A model generated the notes under the pieces. The model saw only the letters and a list, made by a program, of their open reading frames with translations. It was not told the DNA's origin and did no database searches. From assembly GCF_052044135.1 (NCBI RefSeq), contig NZ_JBQDYF010000017.1, positions 1-64,000 on the forward strand: DNA of 64,000 nt. Reading direction: 5' to 3'. Source of the DNA: Salinisphaera sp052044135. Its GTDB lineage: Bacteria > Pseudomonadota > Gammaproteobacteria > Nevskiales > Salinisphaeraceae. Positions 26,866 through 36,215 of the stretch are shown here, piece after piece (the first letter of the stretch is position 1; every line of letters begins with the position of its first letter). Position numbers and translations under genes: made by a program.

Positions 26866-27492
26866 CTAGAAGTAGGTGCGGGGAATGATCACGACATCGC
26901 CCGGATGGACCGGGACGTTGTCGTTGATGTTGCCGTTGAGCAGGTCCGCAATATCCACGTTGAAGGTTTTCGTGTGGCCATTTTCGTGCCGTACGAGCTT
27001 GGCCCGATTACCGGCAGCAAACTGGGTCAGACCGCCGACGTTGATCATCACGTCCAGCAGTGTCATGCCGGTACGGTAAGGCATCGACTGTGGCTGCGCG
27101 GCCTCGCCCACGACCCGAACCTGGTCGGCGTAGGTGCCGTGAAACTGGGTGACGATCACCGTAACGCGTGGGTCGCGCACATACGCCGAGAGCGCGTTCT
27201 GCAGATCGCTGGCAAGTTGCTTGGGCGTTTTGTTCGCCGCTTTCATGGACTGCACGAGGGGGATGGATATCTCCCCGTCCGGCCTGACCGGCACCTGCAT
27301 GCTCAGGTCGGGGTTGTTGCGGACATAAATCTTCAGCTGGTCGCCCGGGCCGATGCGATAGGTGCTGGTCGGTGCCTGGCCCTTGAGCGCCTTGGGCGGC
27401 GCCGAGGCACAGCCTGCCATCAGACCGGCCATGAGAATCGCGGCCACCCAGGTCAGAAACAAACGATTTCGAAACACTTTGCCATCCCCCAT
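26866..27492 (-). CDS. Polysaccharide export lipoprotein (Wza-like, PEP-CTERM type)
   Basis: A 208-residue outer-membrane lipoprotein. The signal peptide ends in lipobox LMAGC. The poly_export domain begins YRIGPGDQLKIYV, and SLBB-like segments follow (VRVVGEAAQPQSMPYR, GMTLLDVMINVGGL). The end VHPGDVVIIPRTYF is typical of Wza family members. It would form the outer-membrane export channel, in a short version as in other XrtA loci (TIGR03027 family). The ATG at 27492 lacks a ribosome-binding site; a GTG at 27477 is preceded by GGGGGA and may be the true start. It is the first gene of the export/XrtA operon. Confidence 0.92.
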   Translation of the reverse strand: MGDGKVFRNRLFLTWVAAILMAGLMAGCASAPPKALKGQAPTSTYRIGPGDQLKIYVRNNPDLSMQVPVRPDGEISIPLVQSMKAANKTPKQLASDLQNALSAYVRDPRVTVIVTQFHGTYADQVRVVGEAAQPQSMPYRTGMTLLDVMINVGGLTQFAAGNRAKLVRHENGHTKTFNVDIADLLNGNINDNVPVHPGDVVIIPRTYF

Positions 27493-27656
27493 AGGCCGAC
27501 ACGGCCCGAGACTGTCATTACCCGGCCTTGCATCCGCCCGAGTCGGTTACGGTTGGTCGACGCTTTCGCCCCCGAAGTCCTGTTGTGCCCGTCACGACAT
27601 GCCGGGCCCCGATTTTCCGCATCATGCCGCTGACTCCGTCTGATTGTAAATGAAAT

Positions 27657-27680
27657 TCCCCGGTTGCCGGGCAAACCGGG
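27657..27680 (-). terminator. Possible terminator after prsT
   Basis: CCCGGTT (27659-27665) and AACCGGG (27674-27680) form a 7-bp stem immediately after the prsT stop codon. On the minus strand it is followed by GGAATTTCATTTAC, a weak T-tract. It may partly separate prsT from the wza operon. Confidence 0.45.
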
Positions 27681-30515
27681 CTAACCGGTGCCCGCGCCGC
27701 CGGCCAGCCGGTTCAATATCTTATGCGCGTGACTCGTTTCGTCCGGGCTCAGGCCGGCGGCAACCGCCTGGCCGAGCAGGGTTTTCGCGCGCTGCCTGTC
27801 GTTCGGCCTGCCACGAGCGGCCAGGGCCACGCCCAGGTGATACCGAATTTCGGGACTGTTTTTACCCGCCGATTTTTCGGCCGCTTCGAGCAACGCGATA
27901 CCCGAATCCTGCTGCCCCTGGGACACCAGCATCCAGCCCAGTGTATCGGTCACCGCCGCGCTGTCCGGGGCCTCATCGTGTGCCTTGCGGGCGTAGCCGA
28001 GTGCTTTCTCGGGATGACTTTTCGCATTGATGAGCGCGAGGTTGTTCAGTGCAATCACGGCGCCGGGATGGGCCGCAAGCACCTTCTGATACAACGACGC
28101 CGCGCGCTCGGTCTGATCATTCTGCTGATACCAGGCGGCCAGCTGCAGAGCTGCCGTGGCATCCCCCGGGGCCTGCTTCAGCCATTGCTCGAGCGGCTGC
28201 GCGGGCTTGTCAAGCCGGCCGGCCCGGCGCGTGTCAAACATGGCCATGGCCAACCGGGCACCGGGTTTTTTCCGATAAGCCCTGGCGTAGGCGGCATCGG
28301 CCTGCTTGAAGCGCTTGGCCGTACGCAGGACATCGCCACGGAGCACGTCCGCATCGAAATCGCGCCCGGCCTGCCGCAGCGCGGTCACCTGCGCCAGCGC
28401 CGCATCCGTGTTGCCGGCATCCGCCTGGGCCAGTGCCAGCACGCTGGCCGCGGGCCAGAATTCGGGGGATTGCCGGCGCAGTTTCTGCAAACGCGCGATG
28501 CCGGCCTGGCGTTGGCCGTACGACAACTCGGCCTTGGCGACAGCCAGGGCGAGGTCGGGACGGTCGGGCGCCTGGCCCGCCGCACGCGCGAGCGTTTTCA
28601 AGCCGTCATCGGTCTGGCCCTGGACCAGCTGTGCGACGCCCTTGAGGTGTAACCAATCCGCCGACTTTTCGTTTGACTTGAGCTGGTTGTCGATCAGCTT
28701 CAGCGCCGGACCGGCCTTGCCAGTCACCAGATAGGCCCGGGCCAGGGCCTGATTCAATACCTCCGACTTCGGCTGGCGTGCCACGGCCGATTGCAACAGA
28801 CTGATGCCCTGTGGCGCCTGGCCCGCGCGCGCGTGGAGTGCGGCGAGCGCGAGCGTCAGATCGGTGTTGTCCGGCTGCGCGCTTTGCAGCGGCTTGAGTT
28901 CGTCGACCGCCTCGGCATAACGCCCGCGCTTGGCCGCCAGGGCGGCCTGGGCCCGGACCAGGGAGTCGTCATCGGGATTCGCCTGATGCGCCTTGGCAAG
29001 CACTTGCGCCGCATCGCTGTAGCGGGCCGTCGCAACATAACTCTGCGCCAGCAGCTTCTGCATTTCGGCATCGCTCGGGTTCGCCCGGGCCAGCGTCTCC
29101 GCCTGCTTCAGCGCGTCTGCCGTTTTGCCCGTGGCCAGCGCGATCCGTACGCGGGCAGCCGCCACCGCGCGACGCTGGGCGTCATTGCTCGGCTTGATCT
29201 TCGAGAGCACGGTCTGCGCCGCGGCCTCGCTGCCCATTTGCGCCAGCGAACGCGCCAGATCGAGTTGCAGCGAGATATCGTCGATACCCGCGTTCGCCGG
29301 CTCGCCATTCGCATGATTTTGCTTGAGCTGGGCCACGACGTCGGCCAGCGCCTTGTGCAGACCGGGTTGGTCGGGGTGGCGCCGATACGCCTTCGCCAGC
29401 AGATCCCGGGCCTGCTCGCCCTGGTTCTGCGCCATCCAGAGGCCGGCCTGAAGCCGCAGAGCCGCCATATCGTCCGGCGCCTGCGCCAGGACTCGCGTAA
29501 GAAAGGGCTGGGCCGCATCGGGCTGGCCCTGGGCGATCCGGAGCCAGGCCATCAATGTCATGCTGCGCAGATTGTTCGGATCGACGTTGAGCGTGGCCTG
29601 GACGTGATTGGCCGCGTTCTGGTAGTCCCCTTGGCGGATATCCATCAACGCCTGGAGGTAGTTGCCGAAGGGGTTGCTCTGATCGGCCGCCAGAAGCGCG
29701 TCGATATTCTTCTGCGCCGCGGCCGTATCGCCGACGCGTAACTGACAATCGGCCAGCAGCGCCCGCGCACTGCGCTCCTGCGCCCCGGCCATTAACTGGG
29801 CGCCGACCTGCATCGCGTGCGTCAGACGCTCGACCGCACCGCTGCAGTTGTTTGCCCGGTAGTCGACCTGGCCGAGCAGCGCCAGCGATCCGACATCGTC
29901 CGGATGCGCGGCGACCGCCTTCGACAGCGCGGCATGCGCGCTCTTCAGATCGCCCTGCCGCAGAGCCAGCCGCGCCTGCCCCTGCAGCGCGTCCGGCAAC
30001 CCCGGTTCGATCGCCAGGGCGGACGCATAGGCAGCGCTCGCCTTGTCGGTATCGCCAAGCCCGGCCCGGGCATCTCCGCGCAGGCTGGCAATCAGCGCCC
30101 GCACGTGATCGGACGAGTCGCCTTCTGGCTTGTTCAGGACTTTAAGGGCCTGCTGATACTTGCCACTCGCGACCAGCGCGCGCCCGAGCGGCAGGGCGAG
30201 CGCCGCGGCCGGCTGACCATTGGCCTTGGCTTTTTCGAACTGGTGGATCGCATCGTCGTATTGGCGTTCTGCCAGCGAAGTGTGCCCCAGCAGGGCCCAG
30301 GCGACGCCATTGTCGGGGTGCTTGCGCAGCACCGTTTTCAGCTGCACCTCGGCGGCATGATAGTCGTGCTTCTCATAGGCCTGGCGCGCCTTGCCCACCC
30401 GTTGCTCGGGCGAAGAGAACGAACAACCGGTAATCAATACGGCGGCCGCCAGGCAAAACACAAGCGCGCCTGCGATCCGCAACGGTCTTTTCTGAAAACT
30501 GCTTGACTCGACCAT
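27681..30515 (-). CDS. prsT: PEP-CTERM system TPR-repeat lipoprotein PrsT
   Basis: A 944-residue lipoprotein. The N-terminal helix ends in lipobox LITGC, then TPR motifs run from about residue 45 to the C-terminus, about 20 or more units (for example ARQAYEKHDYHAAEVQLKTVL, ALNNLALINAKSHPEKALGYA). This matches TIGR02917 in length and context. It is presumed to scaffold the exosortase/polysaccharide machinery at the envelope; no enzymatic function is known. ATG 30515 is chosen because GGGGGAG lies five bases before it and it gives a proper signal peptide; the open frame to 30704 adds a basic non-homologous leader. It follows prsR on the same strand after 166 bp. Confidence 0.93.
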   Translation of the reverse strand: MVESSSFQKRPLRIAGALVFCLAAAVLITGCSFSSPEQRVGKARQAYEKHDYHAAEVQLKTVLRKHPDNGVAWALLGHTSLAERQYDDAIHQFEKAKANGQPAAALALPLGRALVASGKYQQALKVLNKPEGDSSDHVRALIASLRGDARAGLGDTDKASAAYASALAIEPGLPDALQGQARLALRQGDLKSAHAALSKAVAAHPDDVGSLALLGQVDYRANNCSGAVERLTHAMQVGAQLMAGAQERSARALLADCQLRVGDTAAAQKNIDALLAADQSNPFGNYLQALMDIRQGDYQNAANHVQATLNVDPNNLRSMTLMAWLRIAQGQPDAAQPFLTRVLAQAPDDMAALRLQAGLWMAQNQGEQARDLLAKAYRRHPDQPGLHKALADVVAQLKQNHANGEPANAGIDDISLQLDLARSLAQMGSEAAAQTVLSKIKPSNDAQRRAVAAARVRIALATGKTADALKQAETLARANPSDAEMQKLLAQSYVATARYSDAAQVLAKAHQANPDDDSLVRAQAALAAKRGRYAEAVDELKPLQSAQPDNTDLTLALAALHARAGQAPQGISLLQSAVARQPKSEVLNQALARAYLVTGKAGPALKLIDNQLKSNEKSADWLHLKGVAQLVQGQTDDGLKTLARAAGQAPDRPDLALAVAKAELSYGQRQAGIARLQKLRRQSPEFWPAASVLALAQADAGNTDAALAQVTALRQAGRDFDADVLRGDVLRTAKRFKQADAAYARAYRKKPGARLAMAMFDTRRAGRLDKPAQPLEQWLKQAPGDATAALQLAAWYQQNDQTERAASLYQKVLAAHPGAVIALNNLALINAKSHPEKALGYARKAHDEAPDSAAVTDTLGWMLVSQGQQDSGIALLEAAEKSAGKNSPEIRYHLGVALAARGRPNDRQRAKTLLGQAVAAGLSPDETSHAHKILNRLAGGAGTG

Positions 30516-30571
30516 GACTCCCCCTGGATCTGTTGCCGGCTCACACGGCCCATGCGCGGCCATTATGTTCG

Positions 30572-30595
30572 AAAGCAAACACTGCTGGCGCAGTG
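30572..30595 (-). terminator. Possible terminator or attenuator between prsR and prsT
   Basis: CACTGC and GCAGTG (30580-30585 and 30590-30595) form a 6-bp stem with a GCCA loop, and on the minus strand TTTGCTTT follows. It lies 57 bases before the prsT start codon, so it could end prsR messages or act as a leader attenuator for prsT. Confidence 0.4.
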
Positions 30596-30681
30596 TAGCC
30601 CGGTACCATGAACGCTCGACAACACGGTGCCGGGCAACATACCCGCCCCGCGGGCCGTTTGACCGAACACGGCAACACACC

Positions 30682-32046
30682 CTAGTTATTCTGCTCGATC
30701 CCATGCTTGCGCATCAGATCGTAAATGGCGGGCCGCGACACGCCCAGTAACCGGGCAGCCTGCGAAATATTGCCATCGGCCCGGCCCAGACTCTTTTCCA
30801 GCGCACTGCGCTCGGCGGCATCGCGGACCTGCCGCAGATTGAGCTGACCGTCATCCATATCCGATGTGGTCTCGCTCAGCCCGAGATCCGTGGCATCGAT
30901 CAATTTGCTTTCGGCGAGAATAACCGCCCGATTCACACGATGCTCCAACTCGCGCACATTGCCGGGCCAATCGTGCTGCTCGATGGCGGCCAGCGCGTCC
31001 GGCGAAAAACCGCGCAGCGTTCGACCGTGTTCTTCGTTGGCCCGCTCGAACAGCGCTTTCGCGATCGCGATGGCATCGCCACTGCGTTCGCGCAGCGGCG
31101 GGATACGGATGGTTATTTCAGCAACGCGGTAATACAGATCCTCGCGGAAATCGCCCTGTTGGATCAGCGCCTGGAGATCGCGATGCGTCGCACAGATCAC
31201 GCGTGCATCGACCGGAATCTCGTGGCGCCCGCCAACACGCTCGATCACGCGTTCCTGGAGAAACCGCAGGAGCTTGGCCTGCAGACTTGGGGCCATGTCG
31301 CCGATCTCGTCGAGAAAAAGCGTGCCGCCCTCCGCCAACTCCACCTTGCCGAGCGTCTGCTTCTGCGCGCCGGTGAAAGCCCCCTTCTCGTAGCCGAACA
31401 GTTCGCTCTCAAGCAGGTGCTCGGGGATCGCCGCACAGTTGATCGCGACGAACGGACGCTCGGCCCGCGGGCTGAGCCGGTGCAACGCGCGCGCCAACAC
31501 CTCCTTGCCCGAACCGGTGTCGCCCTGCAGCAACGTGGTTGCACTGGTCGGCGCGATCTTTTCGATCTGGCGGACAATACGCCGCATCGACTCACTGGTC
31601 GCGATCAGGCCATCGAGCGGGCGGTCCGCGTCGGCCCGGAGGCGGCGGTTCTGGCGCTCGAGCTGCCAGATATGGAAAGCACGCTGGATAATGAGTTCGA
31701 CGACCTGGATTTCGACCGGCTTCTGGTAAAAATCGTAGGCGCCCGCCGCGATCGCCTTGATCGCGCTATCCTCATCGCCATTGCCGGTCACGACAATCAC
31801 CTTGGTCGCCGGCGCGAGCCGCAGAATATCCGACAGTGCGGCCATTCCTTCTTCGATCCCGTCAGCGGCCGGCGGCAGGCCGAGATCGAGCAGCACGACC
31901 TGGGGTTCATGGCGGCGAACCCGGTCGATGGCACTGTTTCGGTCCGCGGCGAAAACCGGATCGTATTGATCAAAGCTCCAACGCAGCTGTCGCGTCAATC
32001 CCGGATCGTCTTCGACGATCAGTAGTCGTTCGGCCACTGCATTCAT
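30682..32046 (-). CDS. prsR: PEP-CTERM-box response regulator PrsR (sigma-54 activator)
   Basis: A 454-residue NtrC-type regulator. The receiver domain (1-120) has phospho-acceptor Asp54 in VLLDLGLPP. The AAA+ domain has Walker A GDTGSGKE (175-182) and the sigma-54 contact loop GAFTGA (222-227). A Fis-type HTH follows at about 415-450 (NISQAARLLGVSRPAIYDLM). It fits TIGR02915, which with PrsK and RpoN turns on PEP-CTERM genes in Zoogloea. It begins three bases after the prsK stop. A target in this window is the -24/-12 promoter at 43965-43980. Confidence 0.95.
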   Translation of the reverse strand: MNAVAERLLIVEDDPGLTRQLRWSFDQYDPVFAADRNSAIDRVRRHEPQVVLLDLGLPPAADGIEEGMAALSDILRLAPATKVIVVTGNGDEDSAIKAIAAGAYDFYQKPVEIQVVELIIQRAFHIWQLERQNRRLRADADRPLDGLIATSESMRRIVRQIEKIAPTSATTLLQGDTGSGKEVLARALHRLSPRAERPFVAINCAAIPEHLLESELFGYEKGAFTGAQKQTLGKVELAEGGTLFLDEIGDMAPSLQAKLLRFLQERVIERVGGRHEIPVDARVICATHRDLQALIQQGDFREDLYYRVAEITIRIPPLRERSGDAIAIAKALFERANEEHGRTLRGFSPDALAAIEQHDWPGNVRELEHRVNRAVILAESKLIDATDLGLSETTSDMDDGQLNLRQVRDAAERSALEKSLGRADGNISQAARLLGVSRPAIYDLMRKHGIEQNN

Positions 32047-32049
32047 GGA

Positions 32050-34155
32050 TCAGGTTCTCCCCTCGACAAAGACCGGCTCGGCCGATGCATCGGCGACCAC
32101 CGGCAGCACCATCGCAAACCGCGTCCCTCGACCCGGCGTACTGACGACGAACACATCACCACCGGCCGTGCGCGCAAAATCACGGACCTGGTAGGCCCCG
32201 ATCCCCATGCCCCGCGTCGACTTCGTGCTCACGAACGGCTGGAACAGAGAATCGCGAATGAAAGCGGCGGTCATCCCTTCGCCGTCATCACTGACCGCGA
32301 TTTCGATACCACCGTCGCGGAACCGCGTTTCAATCTCAACCTGCCCGTGTTCACCGGTCGCATCCTGGGCATTGCGCACCAGATGCCGCAGCACCATGAT
32401 CAATCGGTCACGATCCGCATTCACAACGGCCCCGCTCGCCGCCCCCCGCCGGACCGGCGCCGGGGACGTCCCGGCCAGCTCATCGATGAGTTGATCGATG
32501 GCGGCGTCGACATCCACGCGCTCGGTGCGATTCTCCGATCGCGACACCTTTTGCAGCTGGTTGAGCACACCCCGCATACGGGTGACCGAGTGCTCGATAG
32601 TGGCAATCATGTCATCGACAAAGGCGGGGTTGTGTTTGTGCCGCTCGGCATTCTCCAGCATGAGCGACTGCTGGCCGGCAATGTTTTTCAAATCATGCAT
32701 GAGAAAGGCCGTCAGTCGGTTGAAGGCCTCGAACTGACGTGCCTGGGTCAACGCGCGGTTGGCTTCCTGGTAATCGAGATACACCCCGATCTGCTGCGCG
32801 AACGCCTTGAGCAGATCGATTTCCTCCCAGTTGAGCTCGAACGAGGCCCGCGGCTCGGCCAGCACGAGAAAACCGACCAGCCGGTGCTGGCCCGCAAACA
32901 GCGGAATCATCAACCGTGCGCGCTCGAGCGTCATAAACCAGCCGGGCGCCTCGAAACCACCATACTTGTCGGGGTCGCGCCCGAATTCCGCGCGGTCGAC
33001 CACCCAGGCCGTCTCCCCCAGATAGACGGCCAGCGCCCCGGTCAGGGGTTCGGACACATCCGCCGCGGCCGCCATGTTCCATTCCGCAACACAGGTGAAA
33101 CGCCCGTCACGCGCGAGCCAGAGGGCGCCCGCCGGACTGTCCACCGGTTGCGCAATCGCCCGGATCGCCCGCTCGTATACGTCGAGATCACCATCGTCAC
33201 GGCTCAGCCGTCGCGTCAGCGCCAGCCATTGCTCGCGATAATCATAGCGATACTGCAACAGATGCTTGTGTACGAGCACACGGGCATGACCGCGAACCTG
33301 ACCGGAGAGGAAAAACACCACCAGCAACAACGTGGCGGTCACGGTGAACAGCAGCGCCGTCACTTCGGCCCAACTGCTGTCGAACCGGCGGATATACGTA
33401 CTGCCGCCGGCCACGACCATCAGATAGGCGCCGGCCACGATCAAGGCGCCGGTGCGAAAGATCACCTGATTGGACACACTGACCCGTGCCGACCACTGGG
33501 CGTTACGCGCCGCGGCCAGCCCGATCAACGGCGCGACGAGCGCGTTAACGGCACCGCGTGCGTTCCAGACCGACAATGCGATGCGATGAGCGGCCAGGGC
33601 GCCCGAATACATCACGAAGTCGTATGCGAACAACGTGGCGAGCGCCAGACAAAGATACTTCACGGCCCAACGGGCATCCAGATCACTGGCCCGATAGGTC
33701 TGTTCGACCAGCACCAGCCCATAAAGACTCATCACGATCGCGCCCACCGTGAACAGCACGCTGTGGCCGGTGGCGATCATTCCGGAGGGGCCGGCCAGAC
33801 GCCACAACAGGTAGCCCATGATCGAAACGGGCAAGGTGACGGCGATCCCCCGCAGCCAGCGATGGCGCATCGACATCCGGCCGACCGGAACGAGCCAGGC
33901 CGCAGTCACCAGCCACAGCCCGGTACGCGCGGTTTCCACGACATCGAGCAGCGGACCACTGATGGTAATCAGCGGCGCCGCGGCCAGGAACGTAAACCAG
34001 AAGCCGGTCATCGCGCTGGCCACCAGTAAAAGCCGCGAGGCGCCGTGATGCGCGCGGACCCCGAGCATGATGAAAGCCGTCAATACAAAGAAGGCCACCG
34101 CCCCCACGCCGTTGGACAGCAACCACACCTGGGTGATGTCGAGATCGGGAAACAT
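32050..34155 (-). CDS. prsK: PEP-CTERM system histidine kinase PrsK
   Basis: A 701-residue sensor kinase. About eight membrane helices occupy residues 10-285, a GAF-like domain about 315-465, then a dimerisation helix with the phospho-acceptor His487 (LMHDLKN). The HATPase domain follows with the N-box LVRNAQDA, G1 box VSDDGEGM and G2 MGIGAYQVRDFA. It fits TIGR02916. It would phosphorylate PrsR; the signal is unknown. It lies 45 bp after the sugar transferase gene, so the polysaccharide initiating enzyme and its regulators may be co-transcribed. The start codon ATG 34155 has only a weak ribosome-binding site. Confidence 0.94.
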   Translation of the reverse strand: MFPDLDITQVWLLSNGVGAVAFFVLTAFIMLGVRAHHGASRLLLVASAMTGFWFTFLAAAPLITISGPLLDVVETARTGLWLVTAAWLVPVGRMSMRHRWLRGIAVTLPVSIMGYLLWRLAGPSGMIATGHSVLFTVGAIVMSLYGLVLVEQTYRASDLDARWAVKYLCLALATLFAYDFVMYSGALAAHRIALSVWNARGAVNALVAPLIGLAAARNAQWSARVSVSNQVIFRTGALIVAGAYLMVVAGGSTYIRRFDSSWAEVTALLFTVTATLLLVVFFLSGQVRGHARVLVHKHLLQYRYDYREQWLALTRRLSRDDGDLDVYERAIRAIAQPVDSPAGALWLARDGRFTCVAEWNMAAAADVSEPLTGALAVYLGETAWVVDRAEFGRDPDKYGGFEAPGWFMTLERARLMIPLFAGQHRLVGFLVLAEPRASFELNWEEIDLLKAFAQQIGVYLDYQEANRALTQARQFEAFNRLTAFLMHDLKNIAGQQSLMLENAERHKHNPAFVDDMIATIEHSVTRMRGVLNQLQKVSRSENRTERVDVDAAIDQLIDELAGTSPAPVRRGAASGAVVNADRDRLIMVLRHLVRNAQDATGEHGQVEIETRFRDGGIEIAVSDDGEGMTAAFIRDSLFQPFVSTKSTRGMGIGAYQVRDFARTAGGDVFVVSTPGRGTRFAMVLPVVADASAEPVFVEGRT

Positions 34156-34200
34156 CGCGACGGATCCGATATCAGCCGCGCAGGCGGCCTGAGCCGGCGT

Positions 34201-35607
34201 TCACCGGCTGCCCTTGCGGAACAGCACGACCTCGATCGTGTTGATCAGGATGAGCAGATCGAGAAACAGGCTGCGATTCTTGACGTAATACAAATCGAGC
34301 TGCAGCTTGCCGTTGGCATCCTCATCCGAGGCGCCGTAGGGATATCCCAGCTGGGCCCACCCGGTCACCCCCGGTTTGACGCACTCGCGCACCCGGTAAT
34401 AAGGCAGGATCGTGACCAGGTGCTGGACGAACTCCGGACGCTCTGGCCTGGGCCCCACCAGGCTCATGTGGCCAAAAAACACATTCCAGAGCTGCGGCAG
34501 CTCATCAATGCGTAACTTGCGGATGGTGTGGCCGACCCGTGTGATACGCGGATCGTCCTGCGCAGCCCACTGCGGCCCGGACATGGCCTCGGCGTCGACC
34601 CGCATGCTACGAAACTTGTAGATCGGAAATTCCCGGCCGTTGAGCCCGACTCGCGTCTGCCGAAAGAGCACCGGCGCGGTGAGACCGTCTTCGATCTTGA
34701 TCGCGACCGCAGCCACGACCATGAACGGCCAGAGCACAACAAACAGCACGAGGGACGCCACCAGATCCAGCAACCGCTTGAGCACATGATCGACCGCTCC
34801 CTGGCGGAAGCCGCGCGAAAAGATGATCCAACTGGGCTGCAGAAGCTCGGTTTTCACTTTCCCGGTCTGGCGCTCGTAAAACGTGAGCATGTCGACGACG
34901 TTGATCCCCGAGACCCGGCATTCGATCAGCGCATCCGACGGAAAATTGTGGCGCCGATCATCCATGGCCACCACGACTTCGTCGACATCGTGTTGGCGAG
35001 CGTACTCGGACAATGTTGTATCGACGTGGCACCGCAACGCATCCGACACCATGACGGGCTCACCCTCGATCACCACACAGCCCACCAATTTGAACAACGA
35101 CTGGTCACTGCGGCGGCGCAGGAACGCCAACAACTCGGCGGCGTTGTTGCCGGCACCGTAGAATAAAACCCGCCATGGAGAAGATTTTTGACCGACTGTC
35201 GCGTCGAAGACGAACTGCACAATCGCGATACCAACCAACGACAGCAAAAGTGCCAGGGCGAACACACCGCGACCGAGGTAAAGGCCGGGCAGGATGTAAT
35301 AAACCACGATGGCGAACACCGCGCCGAAGGCGATAGCCACCAGAACACGAACAAACAAGGCCAGGTAGTTATTTTCCCGATGCGGTCGGTATACCCCCAT
35401 CGCGCTCAGGCACAGCACGAGGATCACCGCATAGGCCATGGCCTTGAGCGTCATCATGGGATAGTCGGCAATCACCGGGGCGTCGGCCGTGATGTAGCGA
35501 ATATTGACCGCAGCGAACACCGAACCGATCAGCAGCAGGAAATGCAGCAGGCCCAGCAACACGAACTTGACATGCACATGGTGATTAAAGATACGCAGCG
35601 TATTCAT
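34201..35607 (-). CDS. Undecaprenyl-phosphate sugar phosphotransferase (EpsB/WbaP type, TIGR03013)
   Basis: A 468-residue polyprenyl-phosphate hexose-1-phosphate transferase. Four or five N-terminal helices, a CoA-binding-like central domain (VLFYGAGNNAAELLAFLRRR), another helix at about 285-305, then the catalytic PglC/WbaP-type domain with YKFRSM, LRIDELPQLWNVF, MSLVGPRPERPEFV and KPGVTGWAQL. It starts the repeat unit by attaching sugar-1-phosphate to the lipid carrier. ATG 35607 has GGGGAG five bases upstream; an open extension to 35739 lacks homology. It precedes prsK. Confidence 0.93.
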   Translation of the reverse strand: MNTLRIFNHHVHVKFVLLGLLHFLLLIGSVFAAVNIRYITADAPVIADYPMMTLKAMAYAVILVLCLSAMGVYRPHRENNYLALFVRVLVAIAFGAVFAIVVYYILPGLYLGRGVFALALLLSLVGIAIVQFVFDATVGQKSSPWRVLFYGAGNNAAELLAFLRRRSDQSLFKLVGCVVIEGEPVMVSDALRCHVDTTLSEYARQHDVDEVVVAMDDRRHNFPSDALIECRVSGINVVDMLTFYERQTGKVKTELLQPSWIIFSRGFRQGAVDHVLKRLLDLVASLVLFVVLWPFMVVAAVAIKIEDGLTAPVLFRQTRVGLNGREFPIYKFRSMRVDAEAMSGPQWAAQDDPRITRVGHTIRKLRIDELPQLWNVFFGHMSLVGPRPERPEFVQHLVTILPYYRVRECVKPGVTGWAQLGYPYGASDEDANGKLQLDLYYVKNRSLFLDLLILINTIEVVLFRKGSR

Positions 35608-36121
35608 GACTCCCCAAGCATTGAAGGCGCCCCTCTCCTTCGACCGCGTCACGCTCGTTGAAAGCGTCTCTACCGAGCCGCCAGGCGTTGCGTCACACCT
35701 GACCGCCCATGAATCGACCGCCGCGCACAGGCCTCGCACGCCCCACGATCGAAGACTTCAACAAAGTCGATACTACCGCAATCGGCATGCGGCGGTGATG
35801 GCACGTTAATTATTTCGACGGTTCCGCCCGGAATCCATCCAGTGGGGCTCGCGGGCGCACGGCACTCACTGCCGCGGCACCGCGAGCCGCGCACCGCCTC
35901 GCGCAAAAACAACTCAACCCAAAATCAAAACCTTACAAGAAGCACGCCGCGCGCTGGCGCCCATCGGCTCGTACGCACGACTCGCAACCACTTCGGCCCA
36001 CCGATCAGAAAAGCCAAATCATCTTTATAAATTAAACACTTGCCGACACGTCCCAAATGACAGTTTTTGCGACACCCGTTTCACGCTCGCGACGAAGCGC
36101 CCCGCATGCATAGTAGTGCAA
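35608..36121. other. Intergenic region, likely promoter region of sugar transferase/prsK
   Basis: About 510 bases with no recognisable gene. The segment around 36000-36060 is notably AT-rich and may hold a promoter for the minus-strand genes. A sigma-54-like match at 35981-36000 has the wrong spacing (see rejected items). Confidence 0.5.
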
Positions 36122-36156
36122 CAAAAAGCCCCCGGCACCGTCAGGCATCGGGGGCT
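36122..36156 (-). terminator. Rho-independent terminator of short PEP-CTERM gene
   Basis: A near-perfect 13-bp GC-rich stem (AGCCCCCG ... CGGGGGCT) with a TGAC loop; on the minus strand it is followed by TTTTTGTTG. It lies 60 bp after the stop codon of the gene at 36216. Confidence 0.9.
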
Positions 36157-36215
36157 CACACCATCGCCACTGCCGCACGCGCCATCGCGATCCGATGACG
36201 GCGCCCGGCCAGACG

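Noticed and set aside
35799..35815. TGGCACG on the plus strand
   Set aside because: A good -24 half but the -12 position reads TTATT, and no plus-strand gene follows.
35981..36000. Sigma-54-like sequence (minus) upstream of the sugar transferase gene
   Set aside because: TGGGCC and TTGC are present, but the distance between GG and GC is one base too long for RpoN, and the -24 box is poor.
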